The notes below the pieces were generated by a model. The model was not told the origin of the DNA. It did not search any database and saw nothing but the letters and a program-made list of their open reading frames with translations. This document shows, piece by piece, positions 1 to 7,857 of a stretch of 64,000 nt of DNA. The first letter of the stretch is position 1. Each line of letters begins with the position of its first letter. Origin of the DNA: Salinisphaera dokdonensis (GTDB lineage: Bacteria > Pseudomonadota > Gammaproteobacteria > Nevskiales > Salinisphaeraceae); the NCBI RefSeq assembly GCF_040361215.1, contig NZ_APND01000002.1, forward strand, positions 682,001 to 746,000. Reading direction: 5' to 3'. The translations under genes were made by a program, and so were the position numbers.

Positions 1-511
1 CCAGCTTGATGGCGTTGGCCTTGTAGGCGGCCTCGCCCGCCGGCCAGACTTTCTGGCCCATCGCCTCGAGTGCCGGGCGGGCGCGCTCTATGGCGTCGTG
101 ATCGCCGGCCGCGACGATATTCAGCTTGGCGGCCTTGGCGATATCCGGGCGGCCGAGCACTGGCGCGGCGACATAGTGGCGGCCGGCGTTCTCGTGGCGC
201 GCGGCCATGCGCCTGGCGCACTCGATCGAGCAGGTCGCCATGTTCACGTGCACGCCGTTTTCCGGCATCGCTTCGATCAGGTCATGTGCGTCGACCACCG
301 TGGTCAACGCGTCGTCGTCGGCGAGCATGGTGATCAGCACATCGCAGGCCGCAGCATCGGCTGCCTGTACGGCACGAGTGGCGCCGGCCTCGACGAGTGG
401 CGCGAGCTTGTCGGACGAGCGGTTCCAGACGGTCACGTCGAAGCCTGTCGCGATCAGGTTGTGCGCCATGTGCTGGCCCATGGCGCCGAGGCCGATGAAT
501 CCGATACGCAT
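1..511 (-). CDS. NAD(P)-dependent beta-hydroxyacid dehydrogenase (partial, 3' end cut by window)
   Basis: An open frame runs leftward from an ATG at 511 off the window edge, giving about 170 residues. The product begins MRIGFIGLGAMGQHMA, the Rossmann dinucleotide-binding motif GxGxMG of the 3-hydroxyisobutyrate / 6-phosphogluconate dehydrogenase superfamily. It continues with VWNRSSDK (an arginine after beta-2, which usually means NADP preference) and a conserved N-M-A-T-C-S region. The family reversibly oxidises small beta-hydroxyacids such as 3-hydroxyisobutyrate or tartronate semialdehyde. The C-terminal catalytic-lysine domain lies mostly outside the window, so the substrate cannot be assigned. 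An AAAGGT stretch upstream is a modest ribosome site. Confidence 0.8.
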   Translation of the reverse strand, partial: MRIGFIGLGAMGQHMAHNLIATGFDVTVWNRSSDKLAPLVEAGATRAVQAADAAACDVLITMLADDDALTTVVDAHDLIEAMPENGVHVNMATCSIECARRMAARHENAGRHYVAAPVLGRPDIAKAAKLNIVAAGDHDAIERARPALEAMGQKVWPAGEAAYKANAIKL

Positions 512-661
512 CGATGAGACCTTTAAAGAGTTACCTGTAGAGTGAAGATTAACATCGTGGTCGAGACGTGATCGGCCGCGATCGAGTCGGAAACGGGAAC
601 CTTATGCATCCTGTGTGTCATATAGCCCACAAGCACATTTTTCTTATAAATCCGTCTCTTG

Positions 662-2536
662 ATGCTCAATCCCATCACGCCGGGAGCGGGTCGCGGCGCG
701 CTATTGCGCTGGCTCGCCTGGCTCGTTATTGCCAATACCCTCGTGCTGTCGCTTGTAGCGGCGCGTTATCTCGACGTCGGCGATCTGTCGACAGGGCTGG
801 TCGCCCGCGTGTTTGGCGTGGCCATGTTTCTGGCCCATTTTCTGTCGGTGGCACTGATACCGATGTTGCCGGTCATGCTGCTCGCGCTGCTATGGCCACA
901 GCGCCAAGTCGTCGTACCGCTGGCCTGGCTCATCAACGTCGCGCTGACCTGCTTGCTGCTGGTGGATACGCTGGTTTTCCAGCAGTACCGGTTTCATCTC
1001 AACGGTGCGCTGGTGTCGCTGTTCTTCTCGGGCGCTTCGGACGAGACCTTCGAATTCTCGTCGATGATGAAAGTGCAGGCCGGACTGTTGGGTCTCGCGG
1101 TCGCGCTCGCGCATTGGGCGCTGGCCTGGGCCGTATGGCGTTTTCTGGTGATACGTCGAGGGCCACGCCGTATCGCCGGTTTCGCCGCGGCGGCCGGCTG
1201 CGTCGTACTGCTGTTGAGCACCAATCTTTTCCATGCCTGGGCGGATGCCACCGGGCAAAGAGAGGTCACCCGCCAGACGCGCCTGCTGCCAGGCTACGAG
1301 CCGTTGACGGCTAAGGGCTTTCTGGAAGAACAGGGCTTCGATGTCGCGGACTCGACGTGGGGCGGCGCCGAGGCGCTCGAGGGCTCGGTTGATTACCCGC
1401 GCGAACAATTGGCCACCGAGGCCCCGGCAGACAAGAAGAACATTGTCTTCATCGTCATCGATTCCTGGCGTTTCGATGCCATGAACGGCGAGATCACACC
1501 GAACATCGCCCGCTTCGCGGATGAGAACCAGCGCTTCATGAACCACTACAGCGGCGGCAACGCCACGCGCATGGGCATGTTCAGCCTGTTCTACGGCATC
1601 CCCGGCACGTACTGGCACAGCATGTTGCAGACCAACACGCGGCCGGTGCTGGTCAGCCGGCTGCTGGATCTCGGCTACGAGTTCGGCATCTTCCGCAGTG
1701 CGCCACTGTCGTCACCGGAGTTCCATCGCACTATCTTCTCTGGCATGTCGCATCTGCGTATGGAGTCCGAAGGCCACGATTCGCCCACGCGCGATATCGA
1801 CGCCAACCGTGATTTCATCGATTACCTGAAACAGCGCGATCCGGCATCCGACAAACCGTTCTTCGGCATGGTCTTCCACGACTCACCGCATGCCTACGAT
1901 CTGCCGGACGACGCGCCGCGTCCTTTCCAGCCCAGCTGGGACAGCGTGAACTATCTCACCCTCGATGAGGACACCGACCCCACCGGCCTGCACAACCTCT
2001 ATCGCAACTCCGTGCATTTCGTGGACCGGCTGGTCGGCGAGACGCTCGACGAACTCGAGGCGCAGGGCCTGATGGACAACACCATCGTCGTCGTTACCGG
2101 CGATCACGGTCAGGAATTCAACGATCTCGATCAGAACTACTGGGGCCACAACGGCAACTTCAGCCGCTACCAGACCAAGGTGCCGATGATCGTGCACTGG
2201 CCCGGCCGCGACGAGGCGGGCAAGCAGGTCGATCATCTCACCAGTAGTTTCGACGTCGCGCCCACGCTGCTCGACCATGTGCTCGGCGTGGACAACGCCT
2301 ACAGCGCCACAAGCGTTGGCCACGATCTGTTCAAAAAGGCGGATCGCCTGCCGCTGGTAATGGCCAAGTATCGCGGCCATGCCGCGATGACGGACGACGG
2401 CTTCGTCGCCTTCCACCCCTTCGGCCCGGTCGAGGCGCTCGACGCCGACTACCGCCCGCGTGAAGGCGGCCCGTCACCAAAGGTCATCCAGTCGACGCTC
2501 GATCAGATGCAGCGTTTTCGCAAGACGAGCGACTGA
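662..2536 (+). CDS. lapC: LapC/YejM-type inner-membrane protein with periplasmic sulfatase-fold domain
   Basis: The protein has 624 residues. Five hydrophobic segments fill the first ~190 residues, followed by a periplasmic alkaline-phosphatase/sulfatase-fold domain from about residue 255 to the end. Landmarks are IVFIVIDSWRFDAM, the nucleophile-type GNATRMG, and TGDHGQEFN near the end. This matches the DUF3413-plus-sulfatase plan of E. coli YejM/PbgA (586 aa), which senses periplasmic LPS and controls LpxC turnover through LapB and FtsH. A TTG at 659 sits directly before the ATG; I chose the ATG, and neither has a strong ribosome site. The gene converges on the MBL gene with only 24 bp between them. 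The LPS-control role is inferred from the family. Confidence 0.85.
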   Translation: MLNPITPGAGRGALLRWLAWLVIANTLVLSLVAARYLDVGDLSTGLVARVFGVAMFLAHFLSVALIPMLPVMLLALLWPQRQVVVPLAWLINVALTCLLLVDTLVFQQYRFHLNGALVSLFFSGASDETFEFSSMMKVQAGLLGLAVALAHWALAWAVWRFLVIRRGPRRIAGFAAAAGCVVLLLSTNLFHAWADATGQREVTRQTRLLPGYEPLTAKGFLEEQGFDVADSTWGGAEALEGSVDYPREQLATEAPADKKNIVFIVIDSWRFDAMNGEITPNIARFADENQRFMNHYSGGNATRMGMFSLFYGIPGTYWHSMLQTNTRPVLVSRLLDLGYEFGIFRSAPLSSPEFHRTIFSGMSHLRMESEGHDSPTRDIDANRDFIDYLKQRDPASDKPFFGMVFHDSPHAYDLPDDAPRPFQPSWDSVNYLTLDEDTDPTGLHNLYRNSVHFVDRLVGETLDELEAQGLMDNTIVVVTGDHGQEFNDLDQNYWGHNGNFSRYQTKVPMIVHWPGRDEAGKQVDHLTSSFDVAPTLLDHVLGVDNAYSATSVGHDLFKKADRLPLVMAKYRGHAAMTDDGFVAFHPFGPVEALDADYRPREGGPSPKVIQSTLDQMQRFRKTSD

Positions 2537-2560
2537 CGACGCCCGCCCGCGCTGGTCTCG

Positions 2561-3436
2561 TCAGACGAACGGCGACCAGACATGCGGCAGAAAGCGATAG
2601 CCATCGCCGTCGGAGACGACATGGCCGATGCCGGGGAAGTCGATATGGTGGCCGGCGATCATCTCGCCGGTTGCCGCGACTTCGGCGAACAGCGCCTGGC
2701 GCGAGCGCACCGCCTGTTCCGGGTCCGTATCGAATATCACGCGGGCGTCCGGGCGCGGAAACTGGATCTGCGGCAGATGCACGATATCCGCCGCGATCAG
2801 CAGGCGCTCGCCGTTCGACTCGATGCGATAACCGCTGTGGTCCGGCGTGTGGCCAGGTAGGGGCATGCGCGTGATGCCCGGCTGGATCGCATCGTCATCG
2901 ATCGCGCGCAGGTTCGTCTCGCAGGCATCGAACACGCGCTGTGCATTGGCGAATTGATTACGCAGCATGTCGCTCGTATCATCCGGCACCGCCCCACGCC
3001 AGAATTCCAGCTCGCCCACCGGCACGAAAATCTCGGCGTGGGGAAAGACGGGGTTATCGTCGTCATCGATCAACCCGCCCAGATGGTCGGGATGGCTGTG
3101 CGTGAGAATCACGCGGTCGATATCCGCGACCGTGAGGCCCATCTCATCGAGCCCGGCGTCGAGGCGTGCACCTTCATCGCCCACCAGACCACCCAGCCCG
3201 GTATCGATGAGAATCCGCTCTTCGCCCGTATTCACCAGATAACAGTTAAGCGTGATCTTCGGCGGCGTCGGCCGCTGGCTCGCTGCATGCAGGTTCTGCA
3301 CGGTGGATTTATCCAGATTTGTGATCAGCCCGAACCCGCCCTGCAAATAAGCGTCCTGAATCGTCGTCACGACGAAATCGCCCACGCGTAGGTGGTGGAC
3401 ATTCGTGGACTGACTCTGGGGTTGTTGCTGCGGCAT
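2561..3436 (-). CDS. MBL-fold metallo-hydrolase
   Basis: A 291-residue metallo-beta-lactamase-fold protein. The zinc motif HSHPDHLGG lies at residues 113-121, preceded by the beta-strand motif ILIDTGLGG at about 75-83. Further metal-ligand candidates are the H in LPGHTPDHSGY and the D in IAADIVHLPQ. A terminal GHHIDFPGIGH fits the last histidine ligand. There is no signal peptide, so it is probably cytoplasmic. The overall plan resembles quorum-quenching lactonase-like or general hydrolase members, but nothing fixes a substrate. It is the last chromosomal-type gene before the AT-rich tail of the restriction island. Confidence 0.85.
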   Translation of the reverse strand: MPQQQPQSQSTNVHHLRVGDFVVTTIQDAYLQGGFGLITNLDKSTVQNLHAASQRPTPPKITLNCYLVNTGEERILIDTGLGGLVGDEGARLDAGLDEMGLTVADIDRVILTHSHPDHLGGLIDDDDNPVFPHAEIFVPVGELEFWRGAVPDDTSDMLRNQFANAQRVFDACETNLRAIDDDAIQPGITRMPLPGHTPDHSGYRIESNGERLLIAADIVHLPQIQFPRPDARVIFDTDPEQAVRSRQALFAEVAATGEMIAGHHIDFPGIGHVVSDGDGYRFLPHVWSPFV

Positions 3437-3547
3437 GTTGGTCTCGAGTCTTCCAAGTGCGTAGTAGATGACTTGGTGATACGCCTTGCGCTTTAAAAGC
3501 GTCTGACTCTTACGCAGGTTTGTTGGGGCAGAAGAGGTCGACAGTTC

Positions 3548-3649
3548 TGTTGCTCATATCTTCCATTCTGTAAATTACAAACGAGTTTGTTGTTCACGCG
3601 TCATCGGCAAAAGCGGTTGTTGATCATTTGCTGTCTGATATGAGCAACA
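3548..3649. repeat. 13-bp perfect inverted repeat with 76-bp spacer
   Basis: TGTTGCTCATATC at 3548-3560 is exactly the reverse complement of the stretch at 3637-3649. The spacer is 76 bp and AT-rich. Both arms lie in non-coding DNA. The arms could be paired operator sites, a recombination or element end, or a long-loop RNA stem; the sequence does not decide between these. Confidence 0.6.
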
Positions 3650-3740
3650 AATCTTTATCGTTTCGAGCCTTTAATGGAACGCTTGCGCGTCTAGATCGCA
3701 AGCGAACGATATCGGTATATCCCTTCGCTGCTGGCCGACA

Positions 3741-3771
3741 AATTAAGCCCGCTTAATTAGCAACGTGCTAA
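3741..3771. repeat. Two tandem small hairpins in AT-rich DNA
   Basis: AATTAAG (3741-3747) pairs with CTTAATT (3752-3758) across a 4-nt loop. TTAGCA (3757-3762) pairs with TGCTAA (3766-3771) across a 3-nt loop. The two stems share two bases and so would be mutually exclusive at their junction. Low GC makes them weak terminators. Confidence 0.45.
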
Positions 3772-3947
3772 ATAAACGAAATGCCGGTTTGCTTTATTAG
3801 GCCATCCCATGCGATCGAGGCGGACCTGCGGTCACTGCCTGTGGGTGCGTGTCGCCTCATTGTTAGAGCGGAAGAATTTTCGAGTAGGTTTGTCGCGAGC
3901 CGACGTGGAGGCGTTATTTTTGACGCTTTGGCCTTACTGAAAATTGG

Positions 3948-6900
3948 CTAATCGCCGTTGCCGCGAACGTTATTGAAAATCTCGGCAGCTAAATGTTCGT
4001 GAGCGGCGGAACGGAACGATTGGTCGCCCATTACGCGCGAAAAGATTTCCTCATTGCCTTCCATGCGTTCGATGAACAGTTCGTCCATTACGCGTTCGAG
4101 ATACGATTTGAAATTAGGCCACGTATTGGCTTTTGCCGCTTCGCTGATTTTGTCGTCCTGTTCGGCGGAGACACGAATCTGATCGAAGAAATACTGGTCC
4201 GCTTCGGTGAAATTAGTGCCGAACCGTTCGTTGAGTTTTTCGACGAGGGTCGACAACGGTACCTCTTGATCTTTGATGCCGGCGGTGCCGAGCTCTGTTG
4301 GGCCTTTGAGCGCATAAGGCTCGCCTTCTCCAAGCTCGATCGACCCGTCGGTAAGCTGTTGCATGCGGTAATAGCGCAAGACCACGTCGTCTTCGAGCGT
4401 AAACGGTGCGCCGTCGTCCGGTAGCGGCAGTTTTGTCATCAGGTTTCGGGCGAACGTATAGAACTTTTCCAGTTCGCTGTCCTGGTAGGGAATGATCTGC
4501 GATAGGAAAGAGTACAAATTACGAAAGGCGGTGAGCTGGCCGCGAAAGCGGGATTGCTCCTCCTCGCTCAGCTCGTTGAAGCGAGCAACGACGCGGTCGA
4601 GAACGCTCGACATCTGCTGATGTTCGCGCCCGCTATGTTCACGTTTGCGCAAGTACCAGATCGCCGCGAAAGCGCTGACGTCTTCCGGAGAAAACACGGC
4701 CCACTGCAATAGCTCGTGCTGTAGCTCGCTGAGCCGCTGCGGGTCGACATTGTCTTCGACCGGCGTGGTCTCGTAATAAGGTTTGAACGCCTGATAGATA
4801 TCCGCTTCGTCGTTGACGAAGTCGAGGACGAACGTGCGTGCCTTGCCCGGCGCCATGCGGTTGAGGCGCGAGAGCGTCTGCACGGCCTGCACGCCGGCGA
4901 GGCGTTTAACCACATACATCGTTTGTAGCAGTGGCTGATCGAAGCCGGTCTGATATTTGTCGGCAACGAGTAGCACACGGTAATCGTCGCGCTCGAATGC
5001 TTCGGGCAGCTCCCGCTCAGGTAGCCCGTCGTTCATCGACACCTCGGTATACGAAGCGTCCCAGTCCGGGTCATCCACCGTGCCGGAAAAGGCGACCAGC
5101 GAGCGAATGCCTGTATAACCGTGATCTTTCACATACTTGTCGAATGCCTTCTTGTACTTCACGGCCGCCAAGCGTGAGCCGGTCACGACCATGGCACGCG
5201 CACGGCCGCCAATCTCGTGCATGACGTTCAGCCGAAAATGCTCAACGATCACGGATACCACCTGATCGATATTGACCGGGTGCAGCTCCATATAGCGCGA
5301 AAGTGCCTTCGCCGCTTTCTTGCGTGGCACCTCCGGGTCCGTCTCAGCCTGTTTTACGAGGCCGTAAAATCGCTTATAGGTCGTGTAGTTCGCCAACACG
5401 TCCATGATGAAGCGCTCTTCGATGGCCTGGCGCATCGAATATTCATGGAAGGGCGAGGTGCCGTTCGGTCCGGGCTCGTCGAACAGCGCTTTGGTTTTGA
5501 ATTTGGGTGTGGCCGTGAACGCGAAAAAGCTGAGGTTGGGTTGACGCTTGCGCCGCGCCGCATCACGCAGCAGATTAGCCTTGGCATCATCCGATAACTC
5601 GTCGTCTTCCTCATCGGATAACTGTGCCGCGATGCTTGATTCGATGCCGGCCTTGTTCAGCATGCCGCGCAGTGCGCCGGCCGTTTCCCCGCTTTGTGAG
5701 GAATGCGCCTCGTCAACGATCACCGCGAAGCGTTTGTTGGCCGTATCGATCCGAAGGCCTTCGCCTTTTTCATCCAGCTTTTCGAGCGCCTGCGCGATGA
5801 ACGGGAATTTCTGAATGGTCGTAATGACGATCGGCGTGCCCTGCGACAAAGCGCGCGCAAGTTGCTGGGTGTCTTCATCGATCTTTTCGACCACGCCCGT
5901 CTTATGCTCGAACTGATAGATCGTGTCCTGCAGTTGTGCATCGAGCACGCGGCGATCTGTCACCACGATCACCGAATGAAACACCTTGGCGTCGGTCGCG
6001 TCGTGCAGGCTGGCTAGTCGATGGGCGAGCCAGGCGATGGAATTGGATTTACCCGAGCCGGCTGAATGCTGCACCAGATAGTTATGGCCGGAACCGTGGG
6101 CCTGCGCATGGCGGACGAGTTGACGCACCGCATCGAGCTGGTGATAGCGCGGGAAGATCATCGTTTCTTTACGTACCGTGCGTATGCCCCGGCCCGCCGG
6201 CGTCTTGTGCTCGGCCACTTCCAGATGGATAAATCGCTGGAGAATATCCATAAGGCTCTCGGCGCGTAGCACTTCGTCCCACAGATAATGGGTTTTCCAG
6301 TTATTGGCGACCGGCGGATTGCCCGCACCGTGGTTCACCCCGCGGTTGAAGGGCAAGAAGAACGTGTCATCGCCTTTGAGCCGCGTCGTCATCCAGACTT
6401 CGTCCGGGTCCACGGCGAAATGCACGAGCGCGCGCTGTTTGAAACTAAACAACAGATCGCGCGGGTCACGATCCCGTTCGTACTGCCGGATGGCATCGGC
6501 TGCACGTTGCCCGGTCTGTGGGTTCTTCAGCTCGGCGGTCACAACCGGCAGGCCGTTCACGGCCAGCGTGACGTCGATGATGCAGCGCCGATGCTTACCA
6601 TCTGGCCGTTTCAGGGCCGATGTAAACGCGACCTGGCGCGTGATCGTCAAACGGTTCTGCCGATAGCGCGCCGCCGACTCCGGGTTCATGCCCGAGTTCG
6701 GCTTGAAATATGCCAGCCGCAGCAGCTTGCCGTAACACTTGAACCCATGGCGTAGCACATGCAAAGAGCCCTTGAGCGCGAGCTCTTTGGTCAAGCTGTC
6801 CAGCACCGTCGCCGCGGTCTTGTCCGCGAGCAGGGTTTCGAGTTGTTCCCAGCGCTTGGGTTGGGATGCCTGAATAAAGGCGATGGCATCATCGGGAAAC

Positions 6901-7010
6901 AGCGCCATCGCTTCGTCGTAGGCGCTTGGATCGCGTTTTTCGTAGCCGCCGCGGTCGATCAGCCCGGCCTCAATCGCCGTTTCGAAGTCGTGTTCGGTAT
7001 GTGCCGGCAT
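3948..7010 (-). CDS. hsdR: Type I restriction enzyme R subunit (HsdR)
   Basis: The protein has 1020 residues. An N-terminal PD-(D/E)xK nuclease domain shows D146 (IIDVTL) and E160-x-K162 (AELKN). An SF2 translocase follows, with Walker A SAGSGKS at 316-322, DEAH at 433-436, FTATP, and the motif VI region LSRLNRM. The C-terminus (from ~850) is the helical region that docks on the methylase. With HsdM and HsdS it would cut unmodified DNA after ATP-driven translocation. The ATG at 7010 has AGGGGA about 8 nt upstream. It is the last gene of the leftward cluster and is separated from the DUF3800 gene by 117 bp holding nested inverted repeats, so its expression may be uncoupled from the methylase genes. 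Confidence 0.95.
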   Translation of the reverse strand: MPAHTEHDFETAIEAGLIDRGGYEKRDPSAYDEAMALFPDDAIAFIQASQPKRWEQLETLLADKTAATVLDSLTKELALKGSLHVLRHGFKCYGKLLRLAYFKPNSGMNPESAARYRQNRLTITRQVAFTSALKRPDGKHRRCIIDVTLAVNGLPVVTAELKNPQTGQRAADAIRQYERDRDPRDLLFSFKQRALVHFAVDPDEVWMTTRLKGDDTFFLPFNRGVNHGAGNPPVANNWKTHYLWDEVLRAESLMDILQRFIHLEVAEHKTPAGRGIRTVRKETMIFPRYHQLDAVRQLVRHAQAHGSGHNYLVQHSAGSGKSNSIAWLAHRLASLHDATDAKVFHSVIVVTDRRVLDAQLQDTIYQFEHKTGVVEKIDEDTQQLARALSQGTPIVITTIQKFPFIAQALEKLDEKGEGLRIDTANKRFAVIVDEAHSSQSGETAGALRGMLNKAGIESSIAAQLSDEEDDELSDDAKANLLRDAARRKRQPNLSFFAFTATPKFKTKALFDEPGPNGTSPFHEYSMRQAIEERFIMDVLANYTTYKRFYGLVKQAETDPEVPRKKAAKALSRYMELHPVNIDQVVSVIVEHFRLNVMHEIGGRARAMVVTGSRLAAVKYKKAFDKYVKDHGYTGIRSLVAFSGTVDDPDWDASYTEVSMNDGLPERELPEAFERDDYRVLLVADKYQTGFDQPLLQTMYVVKRLAGVQAVQTLSRLNRMAPGKARTFVLDFVNDEADIYQAFKPYYETTPVEDNVDPQRLSELQHELLQWAVFSPEDVSAFAAIWYLRKREHSGREHQQMSSVLDRVVARFNELSEEEQSRFRGQLTAFRNLYSFLSQIIPYQDSELEKFYTFARNLMTKLPLPDDGAPFTLEDDVVLRYYRMQQLTDGSIELGEGEPYALKGPTELGTAGIKDQEVPLSTLVEKLNERFGTNFTEADQYFFDQIRVSAEQDDKISEAAKANTWPNFKSYLERVMDELFIERMEGNEEIFSRVMGDQSFRSAAHEHLAAEIFNNVRGNGD

Positions 7011-7069
7011 CGCTGTCCCCTGTCGATCGGCTTGATTCTGACGCGCCTGCGCCTTATATTTTTAATCAG

Positions 7070-7118
7070 CGACTAGAGGGCCGTTCCCAAAAGCGGCCTA
7101 ACCCACGCGGTCTAGTCG
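7070..7118. repeat. Nested inverted repeat in the DUF3800-hsdR gap
   Basis: CGACTAGA at 7070-7077 is the exact reverse complement of TCTAGTCG at 7111-7118. Inside it, GGCCG at 7079-7083 pairs with CGGCC at 7094-7098. The leftward transcript into hsdR would form a two-part stem about 60 nt before the hsdR start codon. No T-run follows on the minus strand, so it does not look like a standard intrinsic terminator. Confidence 0.5.
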
Positions 7119-7127
7119 TTCCGAACA

Positions 7128-7841
7128 TTAAGGCCAGTGCTGGATATGCATATCCGCACTGGCCTTTATCTTTTCCCATATCTCCCAGACCTTGGCATCG
7201 TGCCATTTTTCCGGCGCCTCGGCCTGGTGGAGATAACGCCCCGCCATATACACCACCACATCGGCCAGCTGCAGAAACCGGCTGTGGTGGGATTGTGTGA
7301 AGTACACCGTATCCACGAGTCGCCCCAGCGGGCGGCCGTAGTGCATCGGCGTCTTGCCCGAGGTTTTGTACTCGGAGAAGTCGACCACTGAGCGAGCGAC
7401 TTCGTCCTGCTCGTAATCGCCGAATGCGATACCGAGATCGTCGACCGAATCCAGATAGTCGCAGGCGCGCTCCAGAAAAAGCATCAGCCCCAACCGATAT
7501 TCCGGCTCGGGATGCGTATATTTCCCACGATGACGATTCACGTCGATATGGATCAACCGGATCGGGATCGCGTTATCCACGAGAAACGTGGCCAGATAAT
7601 CGAATAGCTGAACGCGTTCCGCCAGCTTGCGGCCCTTGAACGGGCCTTTGCCGTGGAACATCTCCTTGCCATGGAACTCGTTCGCCGTAGTGAGCTGGCT
7701 GCCGCCAAAGAAATTCGACTGAATCTTGGTCAGCGTTTCGTCCAGCTCCAGCACCTTTGCCTCGGGCACGAGCACGCCGCCAATCGTGAAGAACGGATTG
7801 GCTTCGCTGTACTTGTTTTCGTCAAAGTAAATTAAGTGCAC
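7128..7841 (-). CDS. DUF3800 domain protein in the type I RM operon
   Basis: I place the start at the GTG at 7841, 16 nt after the hsdS stop and behind an AAGAG stretch, because DUF3800 proteins normally begin directly with the first strand (here HLIYFDE). An in-frame GTG at 7877 would overlap hsdS. The 237-residue product has the acidic start FDENKYSE, where the family usually has DESG, then FFTIGGVLV. Near the end it has HHSRFLQLADVVVYMAGR, the conserved LQLAD segment. DUF3800 has an RNase-H-like fold by prediction and often sits next to restriction or other defence genes; its biochemical role is unknown to me. Its position between hsdS and hsdR argues for a role linked to this RM system. 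Confidence 0.8.
   Translation of the reverse strand: MHLIYFDENKYSEANPFFTIGGVLVPEAKVLELDETLTKIQSNFFGGSQLTTANEFHGKEMFHGKGPFKGRKLAERVQLFDYLATFLVDNAIPIRLIHIDVNRHRGKYTHPEPEYRLGLMLFLERACDYLDSVDDLGIAFGDYEQDEVARSVVDFSEYKTSGKTPMHYGRPLGRLVDTVYFTQSHHSRFLQLADVVVYMAGRYLHQAEAPEKWHDAKVWEIWEKIKASADMHIQHWP
7130..7166. repeat. 37-nt near-perfect palindrome over the 3' end of the DUF3800 gene
   Basis: The arm 7130-7140 pairs with 7156-7166 (11 of 11 bases). The interior 7142-7155 is itself a perfect 14-bp palindrome (GGATATGCATATCC). Only T7141 is unpaired. It starts at the last base of the DUF3800 stop codon in the plus-strand numbering and covers the last codons of that gene. It could act as a transcript-end or processing stem, or as a protein-binding site. 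There is no strong T-run on the leftward transcript. Confidence 0.7.
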
Positions 7842-7857
7842 GCGAGACTCTTGATCA

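Larger units (their letters stand above)
3437..3947. other. AT-rich non-coding tail between the MBL gene and hsdR
   Basis: About 510 bp without a convincing gene. It is visibly richer in A and T than the surrounding chromosome. It contains a 13-bp perfect inverted repeat (3548-3560 and 3637-3649) and two adjoining short hairpins (3741-3771). It is downstream of hsdR and upstream of the leftward MBL gene, so it could hold the hsdR terminator, the MBL promoter and an island boundary. No integrase, tRNA end or clear direct repeat was seen. Confidence 0.5.

Noticed and set aside
2533..2564. Possible terminator between lapC and the MBL gene
   Set aside because: A 7-bp pair CTGACGA/TCGTCAG exists but with an 18-nt loop and no T-run; too weak to call.
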